The notes under the pieces were generated by a model. It was not told the DNA's origin and searched no databases. It was given only the letters and a program-made list of their open reading frames with translations. Of a stretch of DNA of 64,000 nt, positions 55,630 to 64,000 are shown piece after piece. The stretch is from positions 2,108,001 to 2,172,000 of the forward strand of contig CM049987.1 in the NCBI GenBank assembly GCA_016630955.3. The letters are read 5' to 3'. The position numbers and the translations under genes are program-made. Numbering within the stretch: the first letter of the stretch is position 1; each line of letters opens with the position of its first letter. The DNA comes from Didymella arachidicola. Lineage: Eukaryota; Ascomycota; Dothideomycetes; Pleosporales; Didymellaceae.

Positions 55630-57189
55630 GTCGAAAGACAGAGGATGGCAGTGTGCCTTTTGTAGGCTGGAAATGATGACATTGATCAGTCCCAACGCCC
55701 TTTCTAAGGCGGCGAGATGATGGTGTGTGCCTGGTGTGTTTCCTCGAAGAAAACTTGAATCATTCCAGCGTGTTTCTTTTCGCCATTTGGTGGAAGGCCA
55801 GGAAGTTGTGACATCTTGGATAGGTTCGGGATGGAGCATCCGTCGCCGAACCTCTGGATACGATATCTACCGAAAGAGATCCGTTGTGGGTGATCAATCC
55901 GAGAGGTAGTACCAAGACTTGGCGCGCCAATTTCCATTGTCGGGATCACGTCAGGTCCAAGCGAGTGAAGTACTGGCAGGGAGCTCTGCCGGAATCTTCT
56001 ACCAGTAAAGATTGGTGCATGCCTGCCTAACGTGGGTTCGTTGCACGATTGCTGATGGACAGGGCCCCTTTGACATCGATACCCTACAGTGAAGGAAAGC
56101 CAGGGACTCGTGGCAGCCGTTTGTGGGTCCCAGAGAGCAAGGGCGCGTCGATGAAGGCAAACCTACTCCGGATGCGTGACTTGCTGCATGTGAAGCATCC
56201 GCTTCTGGCCGAACTGGCATACTCTCATCTCGTTTCTGATTTGACATGTGCCTTACCAGCTAAGGCAGAACGTTTAAAGACATGCTTTTTGCAGGACTGC
56301 CGAACGCGCAGCTCGGGAGACAACTTCCCATCGGGAAGGCTCGTGGTCCATCGGTGAGCTGAGCCGCCTTCCGTGGGTCAGGTACTTGCGGTTACGAACC
56401 TACGGCGGTATCGTCTGAAAGTTTTGATTAGTTCGGGACATTCTCCCTAATTTCGTTGGGGTTCCATCTAGTCTCAAGGATGCATTTCAAACGTGCTGAT
56501 TGTTGTACATTTGTTGTTGTGGCACACCTGACCGCCGGGGAGGCGCTTCTGCAGACTGAGTACGTACGTACGACCGACAGAATAAAAGGGATTTTGACTT
56601 CCATTTGGCACGCATACCGTAGCCTGCGGGTTGCACTAGCAATCCTGCGGTCCGAATCGTCGAGACAGCGCTTGCAGTGACCATAGAGGTGACCAAGTAC
56701 AGAACTGATGCCGCCAAGGGATGACTGGTTCTACCTTTCGCGTAAAGCGACACTACGTCAATGTTCGCTTTCATGAGCACAGTGTAAGCGCGTGACCTGA
56801 TATTGATCAGGTGCACAGAGAAAGCAGGCGCTACTGGAGATGAGAAGAAGGATGCGTAGGATGCTGTGTAGCCAGCAAGTGCTTTGACAGGCGGTGTGTC
56901 CTAATGTCGCAGCAAGTACAACCCTCCGTGCGTGCTTGCAAGCGTTTCGAATCATCGCGATCAAGGTTTTCGATTTCACAAACGCGCAGAGGTTGTCACT
57001 GTCACACAGATTGGGCAGCGAGTCGTGAGTATGTTCCAGTACCAATAGCTGCAGTAATGCTTTGCGAAGACGAAAATGACCGTGTTGTGCAGGCTGCGCC
57101 CAAGATGCACGCGAAGGGTATGAGGGATGGTGAAGAGACGACGCTGGCCGATGAAGCAAATGACCCTGGCCGGCTAAGCGAACGCTCTA
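55630..57189. other. 1.5 kb without a recognised gene
   Basis: Upstream of the zinc-ribbon gene and left flank of transposon copy B. Short frames only. A GTACGTACGTACG run lies at about 56561-56573. Confidence 0.4.
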
Positions 57190-59325
57190 CCGTGTCCGTG
57201 CACCCAACGATCGGAGTCAACCAACGATCGGTGCACAACATCTATACCAAATTTCAACGCGTAACAGCTCAACCACCATGCCAGGAATTAATGATGCGCT
57301 TGCAGAGATTCGTAAATTGAACCCAGGCGAGAAACTTGTCTATACCAAAATTGCGCTTAAGCACGGTGTTGATCGTAATACTCTATCGCGCGCGCACCGC
57401 GGTGTGCAGGTCCCTCGACGCGTTGCTAACGAACACCAACACAAGCTCACTCTACAACAAGAAGAAGACCTTGTGCAGTATATAGAACTACTCTCTGCGC
57501 ATCGCTTACCACCTACAAGAGTTATGGTACAAAATTTTGCGTCCAAAGTAGCCCAGAATCCTTGCTCTGAGAGTTGGGTTACGCGCTTCCTGCACCGTCA
57601 TCGCGACCGCGTTACACCTCAATGGACAACAGCCATGGACTCCAATCGCCACAACGCTGAGTCTGGGTACAAGTATAAGCTCTACTTTGACTTGTTACAG
57701 CAGAAGATTCTTGACTACTCAATTGAGCCACGGCACACGTACAATATGGATGAGAAGGGCTTCGCGATTGGGGTGCTAGGAAGGTCAAAACGCATCTTCA
57801 GTAGGCGTCAATATGAGAAGGAGGAGGTTAGACAGGCTCGTCAAGATGGCTCACGTGAGTGGGTGAGCTTATTAGCAGCAGTCTGCGCGGATGGTACAGC
57901 TCTACCCCCAGGCATCATCTTCGCGTCAAAAAACTCCACAATCCAGAGTCATTGGGTGGCCGATATTGAGGCAGGAACACACCAAATTCACGTGGCTTCT
58001 TCGCCTACAGGCTGGACGAACAATGATATTGGATTAGCGTGGCTTGAGCAGATGTTTGACCGCTATACTGAGGCAAAGGCGTGCCGGAGTTACAGGCTTC
58101 TAATAGTAGATGGCCACGGGAGTCACCTGACGCAGGACTTTATCAACTACTGCGATCAGAGTCGGATTATACTCGCTGTGTTGCCACCTCACAGTACTCA
58201 GACGCTGCAGCCGCTGGACGTAGTCTGCTTCAAGCCTCTCTCTTCTGCCTACGCCTCTGAGCTCGACGACTACCTCCAGAAGTCTCAAGGCCTATCTCCG
58301 TTGACGAAAGGTGACTTCTTCAGCCTATTCTGGCCTGCCTGGATGAACACGTTCACAGAAAAGCTTATACAAAACTCCTTCACTGCCACAGGGATAAGCC
58401 CAATAAACCCCAACGTTATACTTAACAGGTTCGGCCACACTACACCTGAAGACTCAGGCTCAGTCTCCTCTGGCTCCACAGCTTATTCTGCAGAGGATTG
58501 GCTTAGAGCTTGCACTACATTGCGTGAAGAGGTGAAGGATCCTCGCAGTGTAGGTGCGCGGAAGCTTGGCCAAACTATCCACCACCTGTCAACCCAGGTA
58601 GAGCTCCTTCACAGCGAACTGGATGGCTTGCGACAGAAGCTATACCTAAAACAGAAGCGTCAAAAGCAACCTAGTAGGCAATTAGACTTGCAACAGCACC
58701 AGGAGTATCACGGCGGAGCGATGGTGTGGTCACCTCGATCTATTCGAGAGGCGCGGGTCCGCATGGCAGTTACTGAGCAAGAGAAGGAGGAGGAAGAGCT
58801 AAGAAAGGCAGAGATGAAGGAGCTAGCAGCTGCCAATAAGCTATATAAGGAGAAGATCGAAGAAGAGAAGCGTGCGCAGCGGGTGAGGGAGAAGGAAGCG
58901 CGCGCGCAGGCCAAGGCAGAGGAGCGTCAAGCTATCAATGCCCGGAAAGCTGCTAGAGCTGCTGCCAAACAGGCTCGCGACTCTGCAAAAGCCTTACAAC
59001 AGCCCCAAAGAGGCAAGTCTACAACCTCAAAAGCTTCTGCAATTAAACAGAAGCCTGCGCGTTGTGGTGTAGGTGCTCGTAGTCGCCCGAAGCCTGCGAC
59101 GCCTCCTCCGCCTGCACGCACTCACACAACCCGCAGCGGCCGCACCGCCACATTATATAGATAGATTGTACAAAGACAATTGCTCGCATAGGCCTATAGA
59201 ATACTCCACCAAGATATCTCGTGATAATAGCCATCGTACGTCGCCCTGCAGCTTCATTTTTGTAGTAGGCCTCAGGGCTCGGAGCGATCGTTGCGCGACT
59301 CCGATCGTTGGGTGCACGGACACGG
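57190..59325 (+). mobile_element. Complete pogo/Fot transposon (copy B)
   Basis: A 2,136-bp element flanked by TA (57188-57189 and 59326-59327). The inverted repeats start CCGTGTCCGTGCACCCAACG. They are identical for 29 bp, and after a four-base interval with three mismatches continue as AACGATCG. It holds an uninterrupted transposase gene. It is related to copy A (inverted repeats share CCG-GTCCGTGC) and is a close relative of copy C next to it. Confidence 0.96.
57278..59164 (+). CDS. pogo/Fot transposase, intact
   Basis: 628 codons, uninterrupted. The DNA-binding region reads KLVYTKIALKHGVDRNTLSR, then RRVANEHQHKLTLQQEED and SESWVTRFLHRHRDRVTP. The DDE domain has HTYNMDEKGFAIGVLGRSKR, YRLLIVDGHGSHLTQDFINY and LPPHSTQTLQPLDVVCFKPL, keeping all three Asp. 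The C-terminus is a long charged coiled coil (TEQEKEEEELRKAEMKELAA) with a basic, Pro-rich tail. The overall plan and motifs match copy A, but the protein is clearly a different subfamily. Confidence 0.96.
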   Translation: MPGINDALAEIRKLNPGEKLVYTKIALKHGVDRNTLSRAHRGVQVPRRVANEHQHKLTLQQEEDLVQYIELLSAHRLPPTRVMVQNFASKVAQNPCSESWVTRFLHRHRDRVTPQWTTAMDSNRHNAESGYKYKLYFDLLQQKILDYSIEPRHTYNMDEKGFAIGVLGRSKRIFSRRQYEKEEVRQARQDGSREWVSLLAAVCADGTALPPGIIFASKNSTIQSHWVADIEAGTHQIHVASSPTGWTNNDIGLAWLEQMFDRYTEAKACRSYRLLIVDGHGSHLTQDFINYCDQSRIILAVLPPHSTQTLQPLDVVCFKPLSSAYASELDDYLQKSQGLSPLTKGDFFSLFWPAWMNTFTEKLIQNSFTATGISPINPNVILNRFGHTTPEDSGSVSSGSTAYSAEDWLRACTTLREEVKDPRSVGARKLGQTIHHLSTQVELLHSELDGLRQKLYLKQKRQKQPSRQLDLQQHQEYHGGAMVWSPRSIREARVRMAVTEQEKEEEELRKAEMKELAAANKLYKEKIEEEKRAQRVREKEARAQAKAEERQAINARKAARAAAKQARDSAKALQQPQRGKSTTSKASAIKQKPARCGVGARSRPKPATPPPPARTHTTRSGRTATLYR

Positions 59326-59514
59326 TAGTGCATTTCAGACGCCATGAATTCTTCCGGGATGTCCATTAACAAAACACTCACCTAGAGTTTCCATGACTGC
59401 CTTCAAAACGGAAAGAAACCGGGATGTGTAGAGAATGAGGAAATATGTTTGGGATATGTAGCGCTCCTGAAACATATTTTTGCAATTGTTCGATCGCCAA
59501 AGCACTACAGCATA
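59326..59514. other. Spacer between tandem transposons
   Basis: 189 bp between copies B and C, including both TA duplications. It shows no coding or repeat content of its own. Confidence 0.6.
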
Positions 59515-61654
59515 CCGTGTCCGTGCACACAATGCACAGTTTCAACCAATGCACGGTAATCGCGATTCACAACACAACTTCAACGCGTAATTACTCAACT
59601 ATTAATGCCAGGAATTCAAGCAGCGCTTAATAAGATACGTGCTTTAAAGCCTGACGAAAAAAATTGTATATACAACAATTGCAAAAAAACATGGTGTTAA
59701 TCGCTTAACGTTGTCGCGCGTACATCGACTTAATTAGGTCCCCCAACACGTCGCCAACGATAATTAACAGAAACTTAGCTAACAACAAGCATTAGATCTA
59801 GTCAAGTATATAGAGGAGCTGTCAACGCGTCGCTTACCACCTACAAGGCATAGGATACAGAATTTCGCATCCTCTATTGCCTTGCAACCCTGCTCTGATA
59901 GCTGGGTTACGCGCTTCTAGTACCGTTACCACGATCGCCTCACATCTCAATGGACTACCGGCATGGACTCAAATCGCCACAACGCTGAGTCAGAGGACAA
60001 ATAAAAGCTGTATTTTGAGCTTCTGCAGCAGAAGATTGCTTAGTACGAGCTAGAGCCTAAGCACACATACAATATAGATAAGAAGGGCTTCGCGATAAGG
60101 GTGCTGGGTAGAACAAAACGGGTGTTCAGTAGGCGTTAATATAAGAAGAAGGAGGTTAGGCAGGCTTGTTAAGATGGCTCACGTGAGTGGGTGAGCCTCC
60201 TGGCCTGCATCTGCGCCGATGGTACTGCTGTTCCCCTAGGCCTCATCTTTGCGTCAAAGAACTCCACTATCCAGAGCCGCTAGGTAGTGGATATTCATGC
60301 AGGAAAGCACCCTATCCACGTCAAATCTTCGCCTTCAGGATATACAAACAATAACATAGGATTAGCCTGGCTTGAGCAGGTGTTTAACTGTCACACCAAG
60401 CCTAAGGCGCGAAGAAAGTACCGCCTCTTAATTGTAGATGGCTATGGCAGTCACCTAACGCAGGATTTTATTAAATACTGTTACTACAATCGAATTATAC
60501 TAGCAGTATTACCCCCTTACAGTACCTAGACGCTGCAGCCGCTAGATGTTGTCTGCTTTAAGCCTCTCTCCTCTAGCTACGCCTCTAAACTCGACAACTA
60601 CCTACAGCAGTCTTAAGGCCTCTCCCTACTGTTAAAAGGTGACTTCTTTGCCTTATTTTAGCCTGCCTAGGTACACACGTTTAGGGAAGATCTTATACTT
60701 AAGGCCTTTACAGCTACTAGCATATCCCTAATAAACCCCGACGTTATACTCGATAGATTCCGCCACACAAGCCCTAGTGGCTTACTCTTAGTTTCCTCTA
60801 GTTCTACAGCTTATTCGGCCAAGGACTGGCTTAAAGCTTGCACTACCCTTTATGCAGAGATAAAGGATTCGCGCAGTGTAGGTGCGCGGAAGCTGGGGCA
60901 AACTATCCACTATCTATTATCTCAAGTAGAGCTACTTTAGGCCGAACTAGATGCCCTGCGCAAGAAGCTATACTAGGACAAGAAGCGCCAGAAGCAACCT
61001 AATAGGCAGTTAGACCTGCAGCAGCATCAAGAGTATCATGGTGGTGCAGTGATGTGGTCTCCTCGGGCCTTCCGGGAGGCGCGAGCTCGCATGGCTGTTC
61101 AAGAACAAGAGAGGCAGGAGGAGGAGCTGAAAAGGGTCGAGATGAAGGAGTTAGCCGCTGCTAATAAGCTCTATAACGAGAAGATTGCAGAAGAAAAGCG
61201 TTAACAGCGGATGAGGGAGAAGGCAGCGAGAGACCAGGCCCGGGCAGAGGAGCGAGCAGCTATAGAGGAACGCAAGGCTCAAAGAGAGCGTGATAAACAA
61301 GCCCGCGACGCTGTAAAAGCTATACAATTACCCTAAAGAGGCAAGCGCAAGGTTTCACAGTCTGCAGCACTAAGAAAGAAGCAGAATCATGGTGCAGTGG
61401 CTGCACGGCGTGGTGATGTTGCTGCAGAGCCTCCTGCCGCACCTCGCACCCACACTACCCGCAGCGGCAGAACAGCGACTCTATATAATTAACTTGTAAG
61501 AGAGAATATTGTCGCAAAGGCCCATAGAGCACTCCACCAACTTATCTCATGATAATAGCTATTGTGGGTGGCTCTACAGCCTCAATTTTGTGCCAGCCGT
61601 GAAGGCGTTGAGGCGTGCATTGGTTGAATCCGTGCATTGGGTGCACGGACACGG
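59515..61654 (+). mobile_element. Decayed pogo/Fot transposon (copy C)
   Basis: A 2,140-bp element flanked by TA (59513-59514 and 61655-61656). The inverted repeats of about 40 bp start CCGTGTCCGTGCAC and match with a few differences. It has the same orientation as copy B. The ends and overall length are preserved while the gene inside is full of stops. Confidence 0.93.
59606..61492 (+). pseudogene. Transposase with RIP-like stop codons
   Basis: From ATG 59606 to TAA 61492 the region is 1,887 bp, exactly the length of the copy B gene, so there is no net insertion or deletion. Many codons that are CAA, CAG or TGG in copy B are TAA or TAG here: GTGCAGGTC to AATTAGGTC, CGTCAATATGAG to CGTTAATATAAG, CGTCAAGAT to TGTTAAGAT, CATTGGGTG to CGCTAGGTA, and ACTCAG to ACCTAG. 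Changes such as CAC to TAT and GATGAG to GATAAG fit C-to-T at CpA on either strand. A 243-bp open piece (60287-60529) still shows KYRLLIVDGYGSHLTQDFIK, with His changed to Tyr. It cannot make a transposase. Confidence 0.92.
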
Positions 61655-61697
61655 TAACATTACTCCTACTCAAGGATCATGTCCCGTGCTGTCTTAG

Positions 61698-62675
61698 CTA
61701 CAGCCCTCTTGATCCTCTCATCAAATCCGACTCTTTCTCGTTGGACCTGTCGAATACCTTCTTCCCTCCTAGAAAACTTAACAACCAAATTAGAGTGGCG
61801 CTGGCGCCCTTCCACGCATGCTCGCCTTGTCCGGGCCTGTGCTTCTTGTTCGCAACCTCGGCTACCACCTCTCTTGCAAACTGCTCGGCTTTCATTCCAT
61901 TGACTTGATACTCTTGACTTCTCTTCTTCACTTCGGCTTCTACGTCAGCGTAGATACTGTTTGGACTGAACCGAACCGCTTCAGGACTAGATATGCCTGT
62001 AGAAACGCCACCCATGAACAGGGTCACTACCTTGCCCAACGGTGCAAGCTCTACTCGTAGCGTGTCCGAATAGGATGCAATTGTGGCCTCGCTTGCATCG
62101 TAGGCCCATGAGAATGGGTAGGGAACCTTGGCTAGCACCAAAGCGGTGTTGATGATCGTCGGTGGCCGGGACAGATTAGAGACCGCGGCTAGAAGAAGAG
62201 GTGTGAACGCAGACACCATGTCGAAGACGCCGAAGACGTTGGTGTTGAACATCTGGTGGACGCTTTTGGGATCGGCATCGATTTCAGGTGCCTCATACAC
62301 ATCGTACAGTAAGCAAAAGTCCTGGTCGAGATGGCAAAGATATTTCCTACTCATCCCTCCGTTGTTGAACAACATATGCAGCTTGCCTCCTGTGCGCATT
62401 CCTATCTCTGCTCTGAGAGCGGCAATGCTCTCAGAATTGGTGACATCTAGGGTCAGAACCTCAACGCCCTTTTCTTCGAGTCCAGCCAGAGATTTCGTAG
62501 AGCGGCAGTCGCAAAGACCTTCATGCGTTTAGCGGCAAATTCGCGAGCAAGTGCGTGGCCGGCGCTTCTTGTGGTACATCTGTTGTTAGGCAGCTTAGTC
62601 GGTTACAGCTTTTCTGTCTCTGTACTCCTTCACGACATACCCTGTAATCAGGACTGATTGTTTGAGTGGTGCCAT
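61698..62675 (-). pseudogene. Short-chain dehydrogenase (AYR1-like), decayed
   Basis: Exon 1 (62675-62641) and an intron (donor GTATGT, branch CTAAC, acceptor AACAG) join to 62579. Together they give MAPLKQSVLITGCTTRSAGH, the Rossmann glycine motif, then ALAREFAAKRMKVFATA. At about 62502-62505 a one-base loss shifts the frame. The next frame runs RSTKSLAGLEEKGVEVLTL, then MFNTNVFGVFDMVSAFTPLL, to the stop at 61698. The shape is that of 1-acyl-dihydroxyacetone-phosphate reductase-like dehydrogenases. Besides the frameshift, the usual YxxxK is YDASEAT (Lys to Glu), NNAG is NNGG, and the catalytic-Ser region reads NTALVLAKV. So it is inactive on several counts. Confidence 0.75.
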
Positions 62676-63797
62676 TTGCGCAGTCACGGTAGAAATTGGT
62701 CGACTAGTAGCTGGTTACTGTTGCTGCTACTTGCTGATGGAAGGAGTCTACAAGACTAATGGTTGGGGCAATGACGTATCCGAAGCGTCAATTCATAGAG
62801 AAGCTGCTCTTTATCACCGCCGAAGATGCGGTCCTCATTCTTATACATTCACTGCATTCTTCCTAATCAGCAGCTGATCATGAAGCATGCGAGTCATCTC
62901 GTCCGCCGTTTTTACTTACTTTTAAGTCGGACGCATGCATCGGAATGTTTACTATCAAACGATGATTAATCATGAATAAAGAGGAGCGTACGGCGCTCTC
63001 CAGATAGGTAACCAACTTGAGAGCGCGTTGATTATCGCGTTGATTAGTGCCACCATCAAAGCGCCCCAACTCTCTTGGTCTTCAGTAGTGCACGTTCATT
63101 TTGTTTGGGGTTTGTGCGGGATTTCATACTAGCCTCGCCTTGATCTTGCTACAGTACTGTGGCGATGGAGTAGTGAGCTTCACTTGGGCAATATCAGTGG
63201 TTGATACTTAGGTATCACTCCAACGACATCTTCCGCGAGGAGGCGGCCCATTACTAGAGGAATCGGGCGGGTGCAGGAAGGCATCGGCGATTCGCGACTT
63301 CGAACGCTGGTGGCCGTGAGCTTGTGATAGAGGGCGAGCAAACACATTACCATGTGAGGAACGGAGCGGGCAGAGCTAAAGAGGCTTACATATGAGCATG
63401 TGCGCAGCAGAACTACGTATGGGATGGCGCAGAAGCAGCTCTCAACACGAACTAGATACAGCGCATGGCGTCAGTCAGAATGCTTGCTAATGCAAAGTGA
63501 TCATTCGTCGCCCCGAAACCGGCGAAGATGCCTCAATATTGCTCGATGTGGCTTCTTGCTGGGCATTTTACGTTCAAGTCTGTGAGTATGGTGGACGGCT
63601 TGAGGAAACGGCCCATCCCCGCAGCGCGCCACACGCCACGGTAAGATCTTTGATATCAGAATCTGTAGCGCGCCAAATCATGAGGAAGACTTCCTGTCAC
63701 TTCACTCACCATTCTCGTTGCCGTTGTCGTCATGACTCTTCCTCACTTCGTCTCTGCGCTCCGCTGTCTTCTTATCCTCTTATCTCTTCGACTACCA
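62676..63797. other. No gene recognised
   Basis: Upstream of the dehydrogenase pseudogene. AT-rich, with short frames only, until a CT-rich leader-like stretch at about 63700-63797. Confidence 0.4.
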
Positions 63798-64000
63798 TGG
63801 CTATTCTGATGCGTGACCCGCTTCCAAAGGAGCATCAGCACCCAGGTACTACAAGTAACAAATTGCGTCGCAATTCACCGTGTCGGCTGCACAGTGAAGT
63901 AGTGTACATCCTGCATCATTCCAAGCATTGTCAATTGCTCCAGCGTTGACAATGATTGTCACATGTTTCAAGATCACCGCGTGAAACTTCGTCCATCGTT
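63798..64000 (+). CDS. Possible first exon of a gene cut by edge
   Basis: A CT-rich stretch (CTTCCTCACTTCGTCTCTGC and following) leads to a good start context, CTACCATGGCT. The first codons read MAILMRDPLPKEHQHP, with a GTACTA donor-like site just after. No downstream exon lies within the window and the product is not recognised. It could equally be chance. Confidence 0.25.

Overview
This window is nuclear DNA from a filamentous ascomycete (Pezizomycotina; a Dothideomycete would fit, but that is a guess). The evidence is short introns of about 45-60 nt with GTAnGT donors and CTAAC/CTGAC branch sites, fungal housekeeping genes (ILV3, CCT3, PDS5, TTI1, STE14), Tc1/mariner-type pogo/Fot transposons, a Tad-like LINE, and C-to-T decay that resembles repeat-induced point mutation (RIP). 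No bacterial genes, rRNA, convincing tRNA or CRISPR array was seen. Exon joins were worked out by hand from splice sites and frame. Every multi-exon gene called intact has a total coding length divisible by three.

Layout. 0.6-1.3 kb: an intact mitochondrial BolA-like gene. 1.7-6.4 kb: a gene graveyard with at least four broken genes, including a DEDDh-type exonuclease-like pseudogene and an unknown gene frameshifted by a 17-bp tandem repeat. 7.7-12.5 kb: a repetitive secreted protein, a hexapeptide O-acetyltransferase and isoprenylcysteine methyltransferase. 13.2-21.3 kb: TTI1 and PDS5, head to head on a 394-bp promoter. 22.4-27.2 kb: a GH17 glucanase and ILV3 diverge from a promoter that carries a 26-bp minisatellite. 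29-34 kb: an orphan gene, then a divergent pair of secreted proteins (a flavin-dependent sugar-oxidase-like enzyme and a lactonase-like beta-propeller) that could act in sequence. 34.3-37.2 kb: a RING/ZZ protein.

37.5-46.7 kb is transposon-rich. A complete 2,100-bp pogo/Fot element with perfect 44-bp inverted repeats sits just upstream of the RING gene, and a LINE with two open frames lies before CCT3 (47.5-49.3 kb). 50.4-55.6 kb: an orphan protein, an OST-alpha/TMEM184-like membrane protein, and a small zinc-ribbon membrane protein recovered by splicing. 57.2-61.7 kb: two pogo elements in tandem, one intact and one riddled with C-to-T/G-to-A changes but with a reading frame of identical length. 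An eroded short-chain dehydrogenase pseudogene follows, and a possible first exon lies at the right edge.

The most informative parts are the contrast between the intact and decayed transposon copies, the gene graveyard at the left, the oxidase-lactonase pair, and two unrecognised proteins with clear coding structure.
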